This document shows positions 32,485 through 41,723 of a stretch of DNA of 64,000 bases, piece after piece. Made by a program: the position numbers and the translations under genes. This stretch comes from Cytophagales bacterium (lineage in GTDB: Bacteria; Bacteroidota; Bacteroidia; Cytophagales; Cyclobacteriaceae): the NCBI GenBank assembly GCA_020402945.1, contig JADBYQ010000094.1, forward strand, positions 1 to 64,000, given 5' to 3'. The notes beneath the pieces are model-generated. The model was not told the origin of the DNA. It made no database searches and worked only from the letters and a program-made list of their open reading frames with translations. Position 1 is the stretch's first letter, and each line of letters begins with the position of its first letter.

Positions 32485-32901
32485 ATGACAATATCAAATG
32501 AAAAGAGGAGTTCATTAAAGCGCACACAGCGGGACTACAGTTTGGCTTTCAAATTACAGGTTGTCGATGAGATAGAAAAAGGCCATCTCACCTATAAGCA
32601 GAGTCAAAAGAAGTATGGTATCCAAGGCAGAAGTACAGTTTTGATATGGCTAAGAAAGCATGGAACTTTGGATTGGACAAGCAAAGTTCCCATGAAAAAG
32701 AAAGCTCCGCCAAAGACATTCATATCTCAACTGGAGGCCAAGATCAAGCGACTAGAAGCTGAGAAAGAGATTCTGAACCGCGCGATAGATATAGCCGATA
32801 ATACATTAGGTACAGATATCAGAAAAAAGTCTTGCCCCTGTCGCAGCAAGCTTCCGAAAGGCAACAGGGGGAGAACGATATACTATCGGACAAATAGCTA
32901 A
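32485..32901 (+). CDS. IS3-family transposase OrfA (HTH)
   Basis: RDYSLAFKLQVVDEIEKGHLTYKQSQKKYGIQGRSTVLIWLRKHG + coiled coil. Confidence 0.85.
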   Translation: MTISNEKRSSLKRTQRDYSLAFKLQVVDEIEKGHLTYKQSQKKYGIQGRSTVLIWLRKHGTLDWTSKVPMKKKAPPKTFISQLEAKIKRLEAEKEILNRAIDIADNTLGTDIRKKSCPCRSKLPKGNRGRTIYYRTNS

Positions 32902-32989
32902 TACGTTAGGGTACAGCCGTCAATACGTTTATAAGCATCGAGCGGATTCTGTTAGTAAAATCGAAAAGCAACAAACCGTAAAACAACTA

Positions 32990-33712
32990 GTGGACAGGGA
33001 ACGGAAGTTACTGCCCCGGTTAGGCACTCGAAAAATGTACCACCTGATCAAACCCACTTTGGAAGAGTTGCAACTGAAGTTTGGTCGTGACAAGTTATTT
33101 GAACTGATCCGATATTATGACTTGCAGATTAAGCCCAAACGCAGATATGTACAGACGACCATGAGTAAACATTGGCTACGTAAATGGCCCAACATAATCA
33201 AAAACAGAAGTGTCATACGACCCGATGAAGTCTGGGTTAGTGATATTACGTATCTGAAAACAGAGCAGGGAAATTGCTATTTGAATATGATCACGGATGC
33301 CTATAGCAGAAAAATAGTAGGCTATGCTGTTGCCGACAATATGGAAACAGAAAGTATGATCGGAGCGTTGAAAATGGCTGTAAAACAACGGACACCCAAT
33401 TCAGTGGCAACAATTCATCATTCCGATAGAGGGTTACAGTATTGTAGTAAGGAATACGAATCACTCACTAAAACAACTAACATCCGTCTAAGCATGACTG
33501 AAAATGGAGATCCATACGAAAATGCACTGGCTGAACGGATGAATCGTACGATAAAAGAAGAATTTGGAATGGACAGAGTATTGAAAAGCAAAGAGCAGGT
33601 AAACCAATTAGTCCCAGAAAGTGTAGCTTTGTACAATCAGAAACGACCACACCTGGCATTGAATATGAAAACGCCAGAGCAGGTTTATAAAACAAAAATC
33701 CCGGTCACCTGA
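32990..33712 (+). CDS. IS3-family transposase OrfB (rve integrase core)
   Basis: RPDEVWVSDITYLKTEQGNCYLNMITDAYSRKIVGYAVADNM...HHSDRGLQYCSKEY...AERMNRTIKEEF (DDE); upstream homologous sequence continues in this frame to about 32855. Confidence 0.9.
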   Translation: MDRERKLLPRLGTRKMYHLIKPTLEELQLKFGRDKLFELIRYYDLQIKPKRRYVQTTMSKHWLRKWPNIIKNRSVIRPDEVWVSDITYLKTEQGNCYLNMITDAYSRKIVGYAVADNMETESMIGALKMAVKQRTPNSVATIHHSDRGLQYCSKEYESLTKTTNIRLSMTENGDPYENALAERMNRTIKEEFGMDRVLKSKEQVNQLVPESVALYNQKRPHLALNMKTPEQVYKTKIPVT

Positions 33713-33793
33713 GGCAATCGGGACTTATTTTTAATCTGTCAACTTATTTTAGGACTATTCATATTGTTTTGTTCTTTGTGTAGAAAAAAATTA

Positions 33794-34891
33794 ATGCGCT
33801 TCAAATTATTTTTGATTTTGTGCTCCATCTCGTTATCAAGTGCGGGTCAAATAGTAAATACCGCTACGATGGACACGCTAGAGTCGACTGTGATTGGCCA
33901 TTTGGCGGTAGGGGGCTACATTGATACTTATTATGGATACAACTTCAGCAGACCAGCGAGCGGTAGTAATCCGTACTTCGTTTCTTCAAATCGTCATGAC
34001 GAGATGAATGTGAATTTAGCCTATATCGATTTGCGCTACCGTGCGACCAATTTTCGAGCACGCTTTGTTCCTGGATTTGGAACCTATGTAAATTCAAACT
34101 ATGCTGCTGAGGCTGGCACACTAAAGAATATTATCGAAGCAAGTGTCGGCCTACGGCTTTCGGCCAAGCGAAATATATGGATGGACGTTGGCGTATTGGG
34201 ATCTCCTTATACCAATGAAAGTGCTATTTCCAAAGATCATTTAATGTATACACGTTCTTTCGCGCCCGAGAATGTTCCCTATTATTTGACTGGGGTAAAA
34301 GTAAGTGTTCCTTTAAACACGAAATGGACGGCTTATTTGTATTTGCTCAATGGTTGGCAAGTCATTCAATCGAACGACAAGAACAAAGCCATTGGAACGC
34401 AAGTAGAGTTTCGGCCCAATAAAAAAATGTTGTTCAATTGGGATACCTATGTGGGAGGCAATCAAACGGCTCAAAATCCTGACTTTCGGATGCGGTACTT
34501 CACTGATTTGTATTGGATATACAAAGCCAATGACAAATTTGATGCTACCTCATGTGTTTACATCGGGCTTCAAGAAAGGAACAATGCCTCTACTAAGAAC
34601 TGGTGGACCGCAAACTTCATAGGTCGCTATCATTTTACTGAAACGCTTTCGCTTTCGGGGCGAATCGAATATTACAGCGATTCAGGCGTTCATCAATTGC
34701 CCATCACCGGTATTGATGGTTTTAGATCGTACAGCACGGGCCTCTGCTTCAATTATCAGGCTAATCACAACGCGCTATTCCGTTTGGAAGGGCGTCAATT
34801 CTTTTCGCCCGATAATTTGTATCGAGACGAAAACGCTAACCCGACCGGGAGCAGTTCATTATTAACGGCCAGTCTGACGGCTTGGTTTTAG
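33794..34891 (+). CDS. Outer-membrane porin (beta-barrel, OmpL/Bbp2-like)
   Basis: ATG 33794 with signal peptide MRFKLFLILCSISLSSAGQ; GGYIDTYYGYNF...YIDLRYRATNFRARFVPG; ends TASLTAWF. Confidence 0.75.
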   Translation: MRFKLFLILCSISLSSAGQIVNTATMDTLESTVIGHLAVGGYIDTYYGYNFSRPASGSNPYFVSSNRHDEMNVNLAYIDLRYRATNFRARFVPGFGTYVNSNYAAEAGTLKNIIEASVGLRLSAKRNIWMDVGVLGSPYTNESAISKDHLMYTRSFAPENVPYYLTGVKVSVPLNTKWTAYLYLLNGWQVIQSNDKNKAIGTQVEFRPNKKMLFNWDTYVGGNQTAQNPDFRMRYFTDLYWIYKANDKFDATSCVYIGLQERNNASTKNWWTANFIGRYHFTETLSLSGRIEYYSDSGVHQLPITGIDGFRSYSTGLCFNYQANHNALFRLEGRQFFSPDNLYRDENANPTGSSSLLTASLTAWF

Positions 34892-34898
34892 AAAAACA

Positions 34899-35561
34899 TT
34901 ATGGTTGGCTTTTGGAAGCAACAATCTTGAGCTTCAGCGAAATCTCATCATTGATCAAATCGTCTTTGATCGTTCCGATGATCCCAGAATTGTAGACGAT
35001 GCCCCACTTGGTACGATCGATAGTGAAAGTAGGTGTTTCCGCGAGAACATACTTTTCATCAATTTTTATTTTTGCGGGAATTTCGATAGTGTTCGTCTTT
35101 TCTTTGAGTGTTAGATTGCCTACTATTTTTTCTCCGGTGCTATCTGAGCGAATGCCCGTAATTTCAAAGCTGCCGAAAGGAAACTTTTCGACTTCGAAAA
35201 AATCCTCATTTTTCAAATGACCTTCAAGATTGGTTTTGTCCTTTCCGGTTTGGTCAAGGTTTGTGATCGAGTTGATGTTGATTTTAAAATTCCCACTAGT
35301 TAATTGATTGTTGCTAACCGTAAACTGCCCTGCACTCAAGCGGATCGTTCCATTGTGTTGGTAGTTACCCGGTGTAGCCCCAATCCATTCAATAACACTG
35401 GTTAGGGTATCCACCAGATACACATCTCCCGTTCCATCCAGGGCGGCTGCCGGTGTCGACTCAGAATTGATTGCTTCAGTTCTTGTTTTGCATGCATAAA
35501 AGAAAAGGAGAAGTGCGACAAAGGTTCCACTAACTATCAGAATACGTTTCTTTACGTTCAT
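34899..35561 (-). CDS. YceI family lipoprotein
   Basis: Lipobox FYACKT; SVIEWIGATPGNYQHNGTIRL..., LEGHLKNEDFFEVEKFPFGSFEITGI. Confidence 0.9.
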   Translation of the reverse strand: MNVKKRILIVSGTFVALLLFFYACKTRTEAINSESTPAAALDGTGDVYLVDTLTSVIEWIGATPGNYQHNGTIRLSAGQFTVSNNQLTSGNFKININSITNLDQTGKDKTNLEGHLKNEDFFEVEKFPFGSFEITGIRSDSTGEKIVGNLTLKEKTNTIEIPAKIKIDEKYVLAETPTFTIDRTKWGIVYNSGIIGTIKDDLINDEISLKLKIVASKSQP

Positions 35562-35647
35562 AAGATTTATTTTTTTTTCAAATGTCGAATATATTTTCGA
35601 GGCAATCCTTAATTATTTTTAAAGAAACCGTTAATGAGTTGTTAAAA

Positions 35648-36562
35648 CTAGTCGCTACTGGCAAGCACACCTTCTTTCAGGGAATAGGCAGAAACCCGGA
35701 TTGATTTGAAGAGGTGTTTTTTCAAGAGAAATTGAATGAGACAGGAGGCAACCACAATCATATCTACTCTCATCTCGATCATGCCGGGAATAGCAAGTCG
35801 TTCTCTTCTTGGTTTGTATAGCAGTTCATCGAAGATCGTTTCAAAGCCGGTAATTGTTAGCGGAGTTTCAGGCTCTTTCGGAAAAGGCATCCCTTGTTTG
35901 TTGCAGTAGATTTCACTTAACGTATCGAATGACCCCGATGAGCCGATGAGTGTTTCTGGTTGATGTTTGGCTAGTTCATCAAACAAAGGCGCTAATTGTA
36001 TTTCCATGTAGTCACTGATTTGTGCCATCTCCTCAGGTAGCAAGGGATCATGGTGCTGAAATTTTTCAATAAGACGTTGGCCTCCGATCTCCACACTTTT
36101 TTTCCAAAACATCTCGTCAGCGTTCGCTATGATAAATTCGACACTGCCTCCTCCGATATCTACAATTAGTGATTTGGATACACCCATCGCTACAGCGTTA
36201 CGCACTCCTAGGTAGATGAGTTCAGCCTCTTCCTCACCAGAAATTATTCTTACCGTGATGCCTGTTTCGATGAGGATTTTTTCAGTTAGCTCACCGCCAT
36301 TTTTAGCGCTGCGCAGTGCGCTGGTACCAAAAGCGGTTACTTGGGTTACTTGCCAATTTTCTATCGTCAGTTTAAACTTTTTTAGTGCACTCAATACCCT
36401 TTCGATGGCTTCACTCGTGATAAATCCATCGTTGATTCCACCCACGCCCATTCTGGCAGCGATTCGTTCCTGGTGTAGGGTCACAAATCTTCCCATTCTT
36501 TTTTCTGCAATAAGCAGGTTGAATGTGTTGGTACCCAGGTCAATAATTGCAAACCGTTCCAC
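35648..36562 (-). CDS. Ppx/GppA phosphatase family protein
   Basis: IDLGTNTFNLLIAE; ISGEEEAELIYLG; VDIGGGSVEFI. Confidence 0.9.
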   Translation of the reverse strand: MERFAIIDLGTNTFNLLIAEKRMGRFVTLHQERIAARMGVGGINDGFITSEAIERVLSALKKFKLTIENWQVTQVTAFGTSALRSAKNGGELTEKILIETGITVRIISGEEEAELIYLGVRNAVAMGVSKSLIVDIGGGSVEFIIANADEMFWKKSVEIGGQRLIEKFQHHDPLLPEEMAQISDYMEIQLAPLFDELAKHQPETLIGSSGSFDTLSEIYCNKQGMPFPKEPETPLTITGFETIFDELLYKPRRERLAIPGMIEMRVDMIVVASCLIQFLLKKHLFKSIRVSAYSLKEGVLASSD

Positions 36563-36637
36563 TGATAATTATCATTGAGTTCGAAATATACATTAACTAT
36601 ATTTCGGAAGGTTTACCAAAAGCATATCTTCTTTAAA

Positions 36638-38194
36638 ATGGCAAATAAATCCTTACTAGAAAAAAACAACGAGCTCAAACGCAAAAATGCCGAAGCTTTA
36701 TTAGGAGGTGGTGAGAAAAGAATTGAGCAACAGCATGCTCGAGGGAAATTGTCCGCCCGAGAACGAGTAATGCTATTGTTGGACGAAGGCTCATTTGAAG
36801 AGTTGGGAAAGTTTGTGATGCACAGATGCAAGGATTTTGGTTTGGAAAATGAACACTATTTGGGTGACGGAGTTGTGACCGGCTATGGAACAATTGGAGG
36901 AAGGTTGGTCTATGTTTTTTCTCAGGATTTTACTGTTTTTGGCGGGTCGTTGTCGGAAACTTATGCGGAAAAAATAGTCAAGGTCATGGATCTGGCCATG
37001 AAAAATGGTGCTCCTGTTATTGGATTGAATGATTCAGGTGGCGCGCGCATACAAGAGGGAGTGGTTTCGCTGGGTGGGTATGCAGATATTTTTTATCGAA
37101 ATGTAATGGCCTCCGGTGTAGTACCTCAGATTTCGGCTATTATGGGACCCTGCGCTGGCGGAGCTGTTTACTCTCCAGCTATGACCGATTTTATCTTTAT
37201 GGTGGAGAAGACCTCTTTCATGTTTGTGACTGGCCCTAACGTGGTAAAGACAGTAACGCACGAAACAGTAACGGCCGAAGAATTAGGAGGGGCAAGCACC
37301 CATAGTACTAAGAGTGGGGTTACCCATTTTGCCTGCGCCAATGAAGTAGAATGCTTGAACCAAATCAAGCAGCTTTTCAGCTATATACCACAAAATTGTG
37401 AAGACGATGCTCCTCGATTGGCCTACACCGGCAAAGACGAAAAAAGGCCTTCTTTAAATTCTATTATTCCCGAAAATCCCAATCAGCCCTATGACATGCG
37501 CGAGGTAATTACCGGCATTGTAGATGCGGATTCTTTTATGGAGGTGCACAAAAATTTTGCTGAGAATATTGTCGTTGGCTTTGCGCGATTGGCAGGTAGA
37601 AGTATTGGCATAGTAGGCAATCAACCAGCTTGCCTGGCAGGTGTTTTGGATATTGATTCTAGTGTTAAGGCTGCACGGTTCGTTCGATTCTGCGATAGTT
37701 TCAATATCCCCTTGTTGGTATTGGAAGATGTGCCCGGATTTCTCCCCGGTACTGATCAGGAATGGAACGCGATCATCACAAATGGAGCTAAGTTGCTCTA
37801 TGCGTTTAGTGAAGCGACAGTTCCGCGCATTACTGTAATAACGCGAAAAGCCTATGGTGGCGCGTATGACGTCATGAATTCAAAACACATTGGTGCGGAT
37901 ATGAACTATGCCTGGCCTACTGCCGAAATTGCTGTGATGGGAGCACAGGGTGCTGCAGAGATCATATTTAAAAAGGAGATTTCCGAAGCGGCAGATCCGA
38001 AAGCTAAGCTTGCAGAAAAGGTAGATGAGTACACGAATAAGTTTGCCACTCCTTACCGAGCCGCTCATCGAGGTTATATTGATGAGGTAATTTTCCCAGA
38101 TCAAACCAGGGAAAAGTTAATTAGGTCATTCCAGATGTTAGAGAACAAAGTAGCTGTGCTGCCAAAGAAGAAGCACGGGAATATTCCGTTGTAA
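36638..38194 (+). CDS. Acyl-CoA carboxylase subunit beta (propionyl/methylmalonyl type)
   Basis: [60 protein letters not shown]. Confidence 0.92.
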   Translation: MANKSLLEKNNELKRKNAEALLGGGEKRIEQQHARGKLSARERVMLLLDEGSFEELGKFVMHRCKDFGLENEHYLGDGVVTGYGTIGGRLVYVFSQDFTVFGGSLSETYAEKIVKVMDLAMKNGAPVIGLNDSGGARIQEGVVSLGGYADIFYRNVMASGVVPQISAIMGPCAGGAVYSPAMTDFIFMVEKTSFMFVTGPNVVKTVTHETVTAEELGGASTHSTKSGVTHFACANEVECLNQIKQLFSYIPQNCEDDAPRLAYTGKDEKRPSLNSIIPENPNQPYDMREVITGIVDADSFMEVHKNFAENIVVGFARLAGRSIGIVGNQPACLAGVLDIDSSVKAARFVRFCDSFNIPLLVLEDVPGFLPGTDQEWNAIITNGAKLLYAFSEATVPRITVITRKAYGGAYDVMNSKHIGADMNYAWPTAEIAVMGAQGAAEIIFKKEISEAADPKAKLAEKVDEYTNKFATPYRAAHRGYIDEVIFPDQTREKLIRSFQMLENKVAVLPKKKHGNIPL

Positions 38195-38201
38195 GATATC
38201 A

Positions 38202-38299
38202 TGCGGAGAATACCCCTCTTAATATCCGCATAATTTGCGGAGATTAACTTGCTAATCTCCGCAGCCTCATTTATATTTACCGCATAATCTGCGGAGAAT
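38202..38299. repeat. Cluster of (T)CTCCGCA-type half-sites upstream of fic
   Basis: TGCGGAGAAT (38202-38211); CCGCATAATTTGCGGAGA (38226-38243); GCGGAGATTA-ACTTGC-TAATCTCCGC (38237-38262); CCGCATAATCTGCGGAGA (38280-38297), ending at the ATG. Confidence 0.75.
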
Positions 38300-39404
38300 G
38301 CCTAAATACATCCATCTATTAAAGACCTGGCCTGACTTTACGTGGCAGCATGATAAACTCGTGCATCCACTGGCCACAGTTAGGCACAACCAAGGTCGAC
38401 TATTGGGCAAGCTAGAGGGATTGGGCTTTCAATTGCAGGCAGAGGCATCGCTGGGCAATTTGATATTAGATGTCGTGAAGTCAAGCGAGATAGAAGGAGA
38501 GAAACTGCCGATGGATCAAGTGCGCTCATCAATAGCACGCAAACTGGGCATGAAAGTACCTGGTTTGGTCGTTGCCAGCAGAGATGTAGATGGCGTGGTA
38601 GAAATGATGCTGGATGCTACACAAAAACACGACAAGCCTCTTAGCAAAGAGCGGTTGTTTGGTTGGCACTCATCATTGTTCCCTGCGGGCAGAAGTGGTC
38701 TGCATAAAATACAAGTGGCGGCTTGGCGCGATGCCGAGGGCGACCCCATGCAAGTAGTGTCAGGTGCGATGGGCAAAGAGCGCGTACACTTCGAAGCACC
38801 CGAGGCCGCACGGTTGGAGCACGAGATGAAATCTTTTTTGAAGTGGTTCAATCAATCAGAGGAGCTGGATTCTATATTGAAAGCAGCCATCGCACACTTG
38901 TGGTTCATTACTATACATCCGTTTGACGATGGCAATGGCCGCATTGCCCGCGCCATAGCCGATATGCAACTTTCGCGCTCCGATCAATCGAAGCAGCGCT
39001 TCTACAGCATGTCGGCACAAATACAACAAGAGCGCAAAGCGTACTACGATTGTCTAGAAAAAACACAGCGCGGTTCATTAGATATAACAGATTGGCTCTT
39101 GTGGTTTCTCCATTGTTTCGGCCGCGCCCTCTCTGTCTCTACCGAAAACGTGGCGAGCGTGATGAACAAAGCAACCTTTTTGGAGAAACACCGCACCGTA
39201 GCATTAAACCCCCGACAGCGCACCATGCTCAACAAACTGATAGACGGTTTTGAAGGCAAGCTTACCTCTTCCAAATGGGCGAAGATGACCAAGAGCTCGC
39301 CCGACACCGCCCTGCGCGACATACAGAGTTTGATACAAGCGAAGATGTTGGAGAAAGAAGAAGGCGGAGGCAGGAGTACGAGTTATAGAGTGAAACTAAA
39401 TTGA
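38298..39404 (+). CDS. Fic family protein (DUF4172 N-terminal domain), class II-like, with C-terminal winged-helix-like region
   Basis: Fic motif HPFDDGNGRIARA; inhibitory motif SSEIEG near the N-terminus; N-term PKYIHLLKTWPDFTW. Confidence 0.9.
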   Translation: MPKYIHLLKTWPDFTWQHDKLVHPLATVRHNQGRLLGKLEGLGFQLQAEASLGNLILDVVKSSEIEGEKLPMDQVRSSIARKLGMKVPGLVVASRDVDGVVEMMLDATQKHDKPLSKERLFGWHSSLFPAGRSGLHKIQVAAWRDAEGDPMQVVSGAMGKERVHFEAPEAARLEHEMKSFLKWFNQSEELDSILKAAIAHLWFITIHPFDDGNGRIARAIADMQLSRSDQSKQRFYSMSAQIQQERKAYYDCLEKTQRGSLDITDWLLWFLHCFGRALSVSTENVASVMNKATFLEKHRTVALNPRQRTMLNKLIDGFEGKLTSSKWAKMTKSSPDTALRDIQSLIQAKMLEKEEGGGRSTSYRVKLN

Positions 39405-39471
39405 TAAAATGAAGGAGGTGAATTTACTTTTTATAAGAAGAATTGATTCTTATTTTGCAAACTTCATTTTA
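39405..39471. repeat. Nested inverted repeat downstream of fic
   Basis: Outer arms TAAAATGAAG (39405-39414) / CTTCATTTTA (39462-39471); inner arms ATAAGAA (39433-39439) / TTCTTAT (39447-39453). Confidence 0.6.
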
Positions 39472-39531
39472 CACTCAATAAAATTCAACTATTCGCTTTC
39501 CCAAATAGGGGAGAAAACAAATTAGACTCGT

Positions 39532-40083
39532 TCAAAAAATGAATGTTTTTGACAAGAGTTTACTGGCGATTTTTCCTTTCAGTATTTCAGCATCAAGATA
39601 CTTTCCATCAATCAAAAAGTAGCCCAGTACTTCTTTAGTTAGGGGATCGATTGCCCAATATTCCTTCACTCCAAATTTTTCGTATAGGCTTTTCTTTGTT
39701 TCTAAATCGTAGTTCCGATTGCCCGGAGAAAGTATTTCGATCAATAGGTCTGGTACACCGTGAATCGTACTTTCTTCGTCAACGATAGTTGAATTTTCAT
39801 TGGACACATAAATAATATCAGGTTGTACCGCATTGGTATGCTCATCAAGATAAACGTCAAAAGGCGCAATAAAGACTTCACCGAGACTTTTCTCCTCAAT
39901 CCATGCGTCTAATTTTACAAGCAGCTTGCGAACCATTCGCTGATGGGGGGTGATGGGAGTAGGTGACATATAAAGATTGTTTTCGATCACCTCCGCCAAC
40001 GACCCCTCAGGAAGTAGTTTAAAAACTTCCATAGCCGTGCGAGGAGGGCTGACAATTGCTTCCATGTTTCGAAGGTAGTTCAA
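39532..40083 (-). CDS. Uma2 family (DUF820) putative endonuclease
   Basis: VQPDIIYVSNEN...GVPDLLIEILSPGNRNYDLETKKSLYEKFGVKEYWAIDP. Confidence 0.9.
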   Translation of the reverse strand: MNYLRNMEAIVSPPRTAMEVFKLLPEGSLAEVIENNLYMSPTPITPHQRMVRKLLVKLDAWIEEKSLGEVFIAPFDVYLDEHTNAVQPDIIYVSNENSTIVDEESTIHGVPDLLIEILSPGNRNYDLETKKSLYEKFGVKEYWAIDPLTKEVLGYFLIDGKYLDAEILKGKIASKLLSKTFIF

Positions 40084-40172
40084 ATTTCCTGTTTTTTTGA
40101 AATCGTTGTGAAAATCAATTTTCTATATGGCATTCCAAATTTCCATAAATTTGAGTTTAAATAAGCCAATTC

Positions 40173-41243
40173 ATGGACAAAAAAAGTAAGCAATTCCTCT
40201 ACGAGTATCTCAATAATGCATCACCCACAGGCTTTGAATCTTCGGGCCAACAGATATGGCTTGACTATATCAAGCCATATATAAATGACTATATGATTGA
40301 CGTGTATGGAACGGCCGTGGGTATTGTCAATCCTAAAGCATCTTATAAAGTGGTGATCGAGGCGCATGCCGATGAGATCAGCTGGTTTGTTAATTATATC
40401 ACTGATGATGGCTATATCTATGTCCGTAGAAATGGAGGTTCGGATCATCAAATAGCGCCCAGTATGAGGGTGAACATCCATACAGAAAAAGGAATTGTAA
40501 AAGGCGTGTTCGGCTGGCCAGCCATTCACGTGCGTGATGCAGGTAAAGAAGAAGCGCCAAGTTTGAAGAATATTTTCATCGATTGTGGTGCCGCTAATAA
40601 AAAGGAAGTAGAGTCGATGGGTATTCATGTGGGCACTGTCATCACTTTTGAAGCGGACTTAATGGAGCTCAATAAGAATTATCTGGTTGGCCGCGCTCTG
40701 GACAATCGTATGGGCGGATTTATGATTGCAGAAGTAACAAGGAGGTTGAGTGAAAACAAGAAGAAACTCCCTTTTGGGCTTTATGTGGTCAATGCCGTTC
40801 AGGAAGAAATCGGGTTAAGAGGGGCTGAAATGATTTCGCGCAAAATAAAGCCTGATTTGGCCATTTGTACCGATGTTACCCATGATACCCAGTCGCCCAT
40901 GTATAACAAGAAGGAGAGCGGCAATTTAAAGTGTGGTTTGGGTCCAGTTGTGTGTATCGGCCCAGCCGTGCAGAATAATGTGCTCAAGATGATTACCCAG
41001 ACTGCCGAAAAGAAGAAAATTGCCTTCCAGCGCCAAGCAGTGTCGAGGTCTACAGGCACAGATACGGATTCATTTGCGTATTCTGCTGAAGGAGTTGCCT
41101 CAGCGCTCATTTCGCTTCCGCTCAAATACATGCACACCACAGTAGAGACCGTGCACAAAGATGATGTGGAGAACGTAATCAACCTTATCTATGAGGTACT
41201 ACTACAAATAAAGCCCAATTTTGACTACCGGTATATTCGGTAA
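40173..41243 (+). CDS. M42 family metallopeptidase
   Basis: ASPTGFE, IEAHADEISWFV, GRALDNRMGGFM, VNAVQEEIGLRGAEM, RSTGTDTDSF. Confidence 0.9.
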   Translation: MDKKSKQFLYEYLNNASPTGFESSGQQIWLDYIKPYINDYMIDVYGTAVGIVNPKASYKVVIEAHADEISWFVNYITDDGYIYVRRNGGSDHQIAPSMRVNIHTEKGIVKGVFGWPAIHVRDAGKEEAPSLKNIFIDCGAANKKEVESMGIHVGTVITFEADLMELNKNYLVGRALDNRMGGFMIAEVTRRLSENKKKLPFGLYVVNAVQEEIGLRGAEMISRKIKPDLAICTDVTHDTQSPMYNKKESGNLKCGLGPVVCIGPAVQNNVLKMITQTAEKKKIAFQRQAVSRSTGTDTDSFAYSAEGVASALISLPLKYMHTTVETVHKDDVENVINLIYEVLLQIKPNFDYRYIR

Positions 41244-41426
41244 AAAGACGTTTTTTTACTTTTTTAACCTTTGTGAAAAGGGAAGTCCAGCCTTTTATTG
41301 AGTCGGACAAAAAAGTCTTACACTCTATTGTATTGAAACAACTGAGACCCTCTGGTTTTCTGGTGGAGTCTACTTTTCAATCATTAACCAACAACAAAAA
41401 AACAACACAATGAAAACTGTTTACCC

Positions 41427-41603
41427 CAAATTTTGCAATAGCAAAATTTGCCTTCGGCTGATACAAAATGCATAGCATTTTGGTCAGGTCTAATTACTCC
41501 TACAGTCGTTTCAGACTCGTAGGAGGTTGATCCCGAGAATACTGACGGTACCGTCATTACTCTTCGGCTCTTCTGGCAGATTTTGCAGCGACTGCAAAAT
41601 CTG
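41427..41603. repeat. Array of five distinct palindromes/hairpins
   Basis: 41427-41450 CAAATTTTGC-AATA-GCAAAATTTG; 41458-41487 with core CAAAATGC-ATA-GCATTTTG; 41497-41525 CTCCTAC-AGTC...GACT-C-GTAGGAG; 41543-41556 TGACGGTACCGTCA; 41577-41603 CAGATTTTGCAG-CGA-CTGCAAAATCTG. Confidence 0.8.
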
Positions 41604-41605
41604 GG

Positions 41606-41713
41606 TTGAAAGTGTTAGATGAAAAACTTAAGTTTGAGTTGAATCAGGTTTCTGTAACTGCTTCGACACAAAAAGTGGCTAGTCAATTTAGTAGTATCGC
41701 TATTTTGTTATAA
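41606..41713 (+). pseudogene. Coding-like tail of a small disrupted gene
   Basis: Reads LKVLDEKLKFELNQVSVTASTQKVASQFSSIAILL*; the only nearby start with a good leader (ATGAAAACTG at 41410) is in a different frame, separated by the hairpin array. Confidence 0.35.
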
Positions 41714-41723
41714 GAGATTAGGT

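Larger units (their letters stand above)
32450..33755 (+). mobile_element. IS3-family insertion sequence with terminal inverted repeats
   Basis: Left end GTCCTGAAATAAGTTGACA (32450-32468); right end is reverse complement of GTCCTAAAATAAGTTGACA (33737-33755), 18/19 match; contains orfA and orfB. No target-site duplication seen. Confidence 0.85.
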
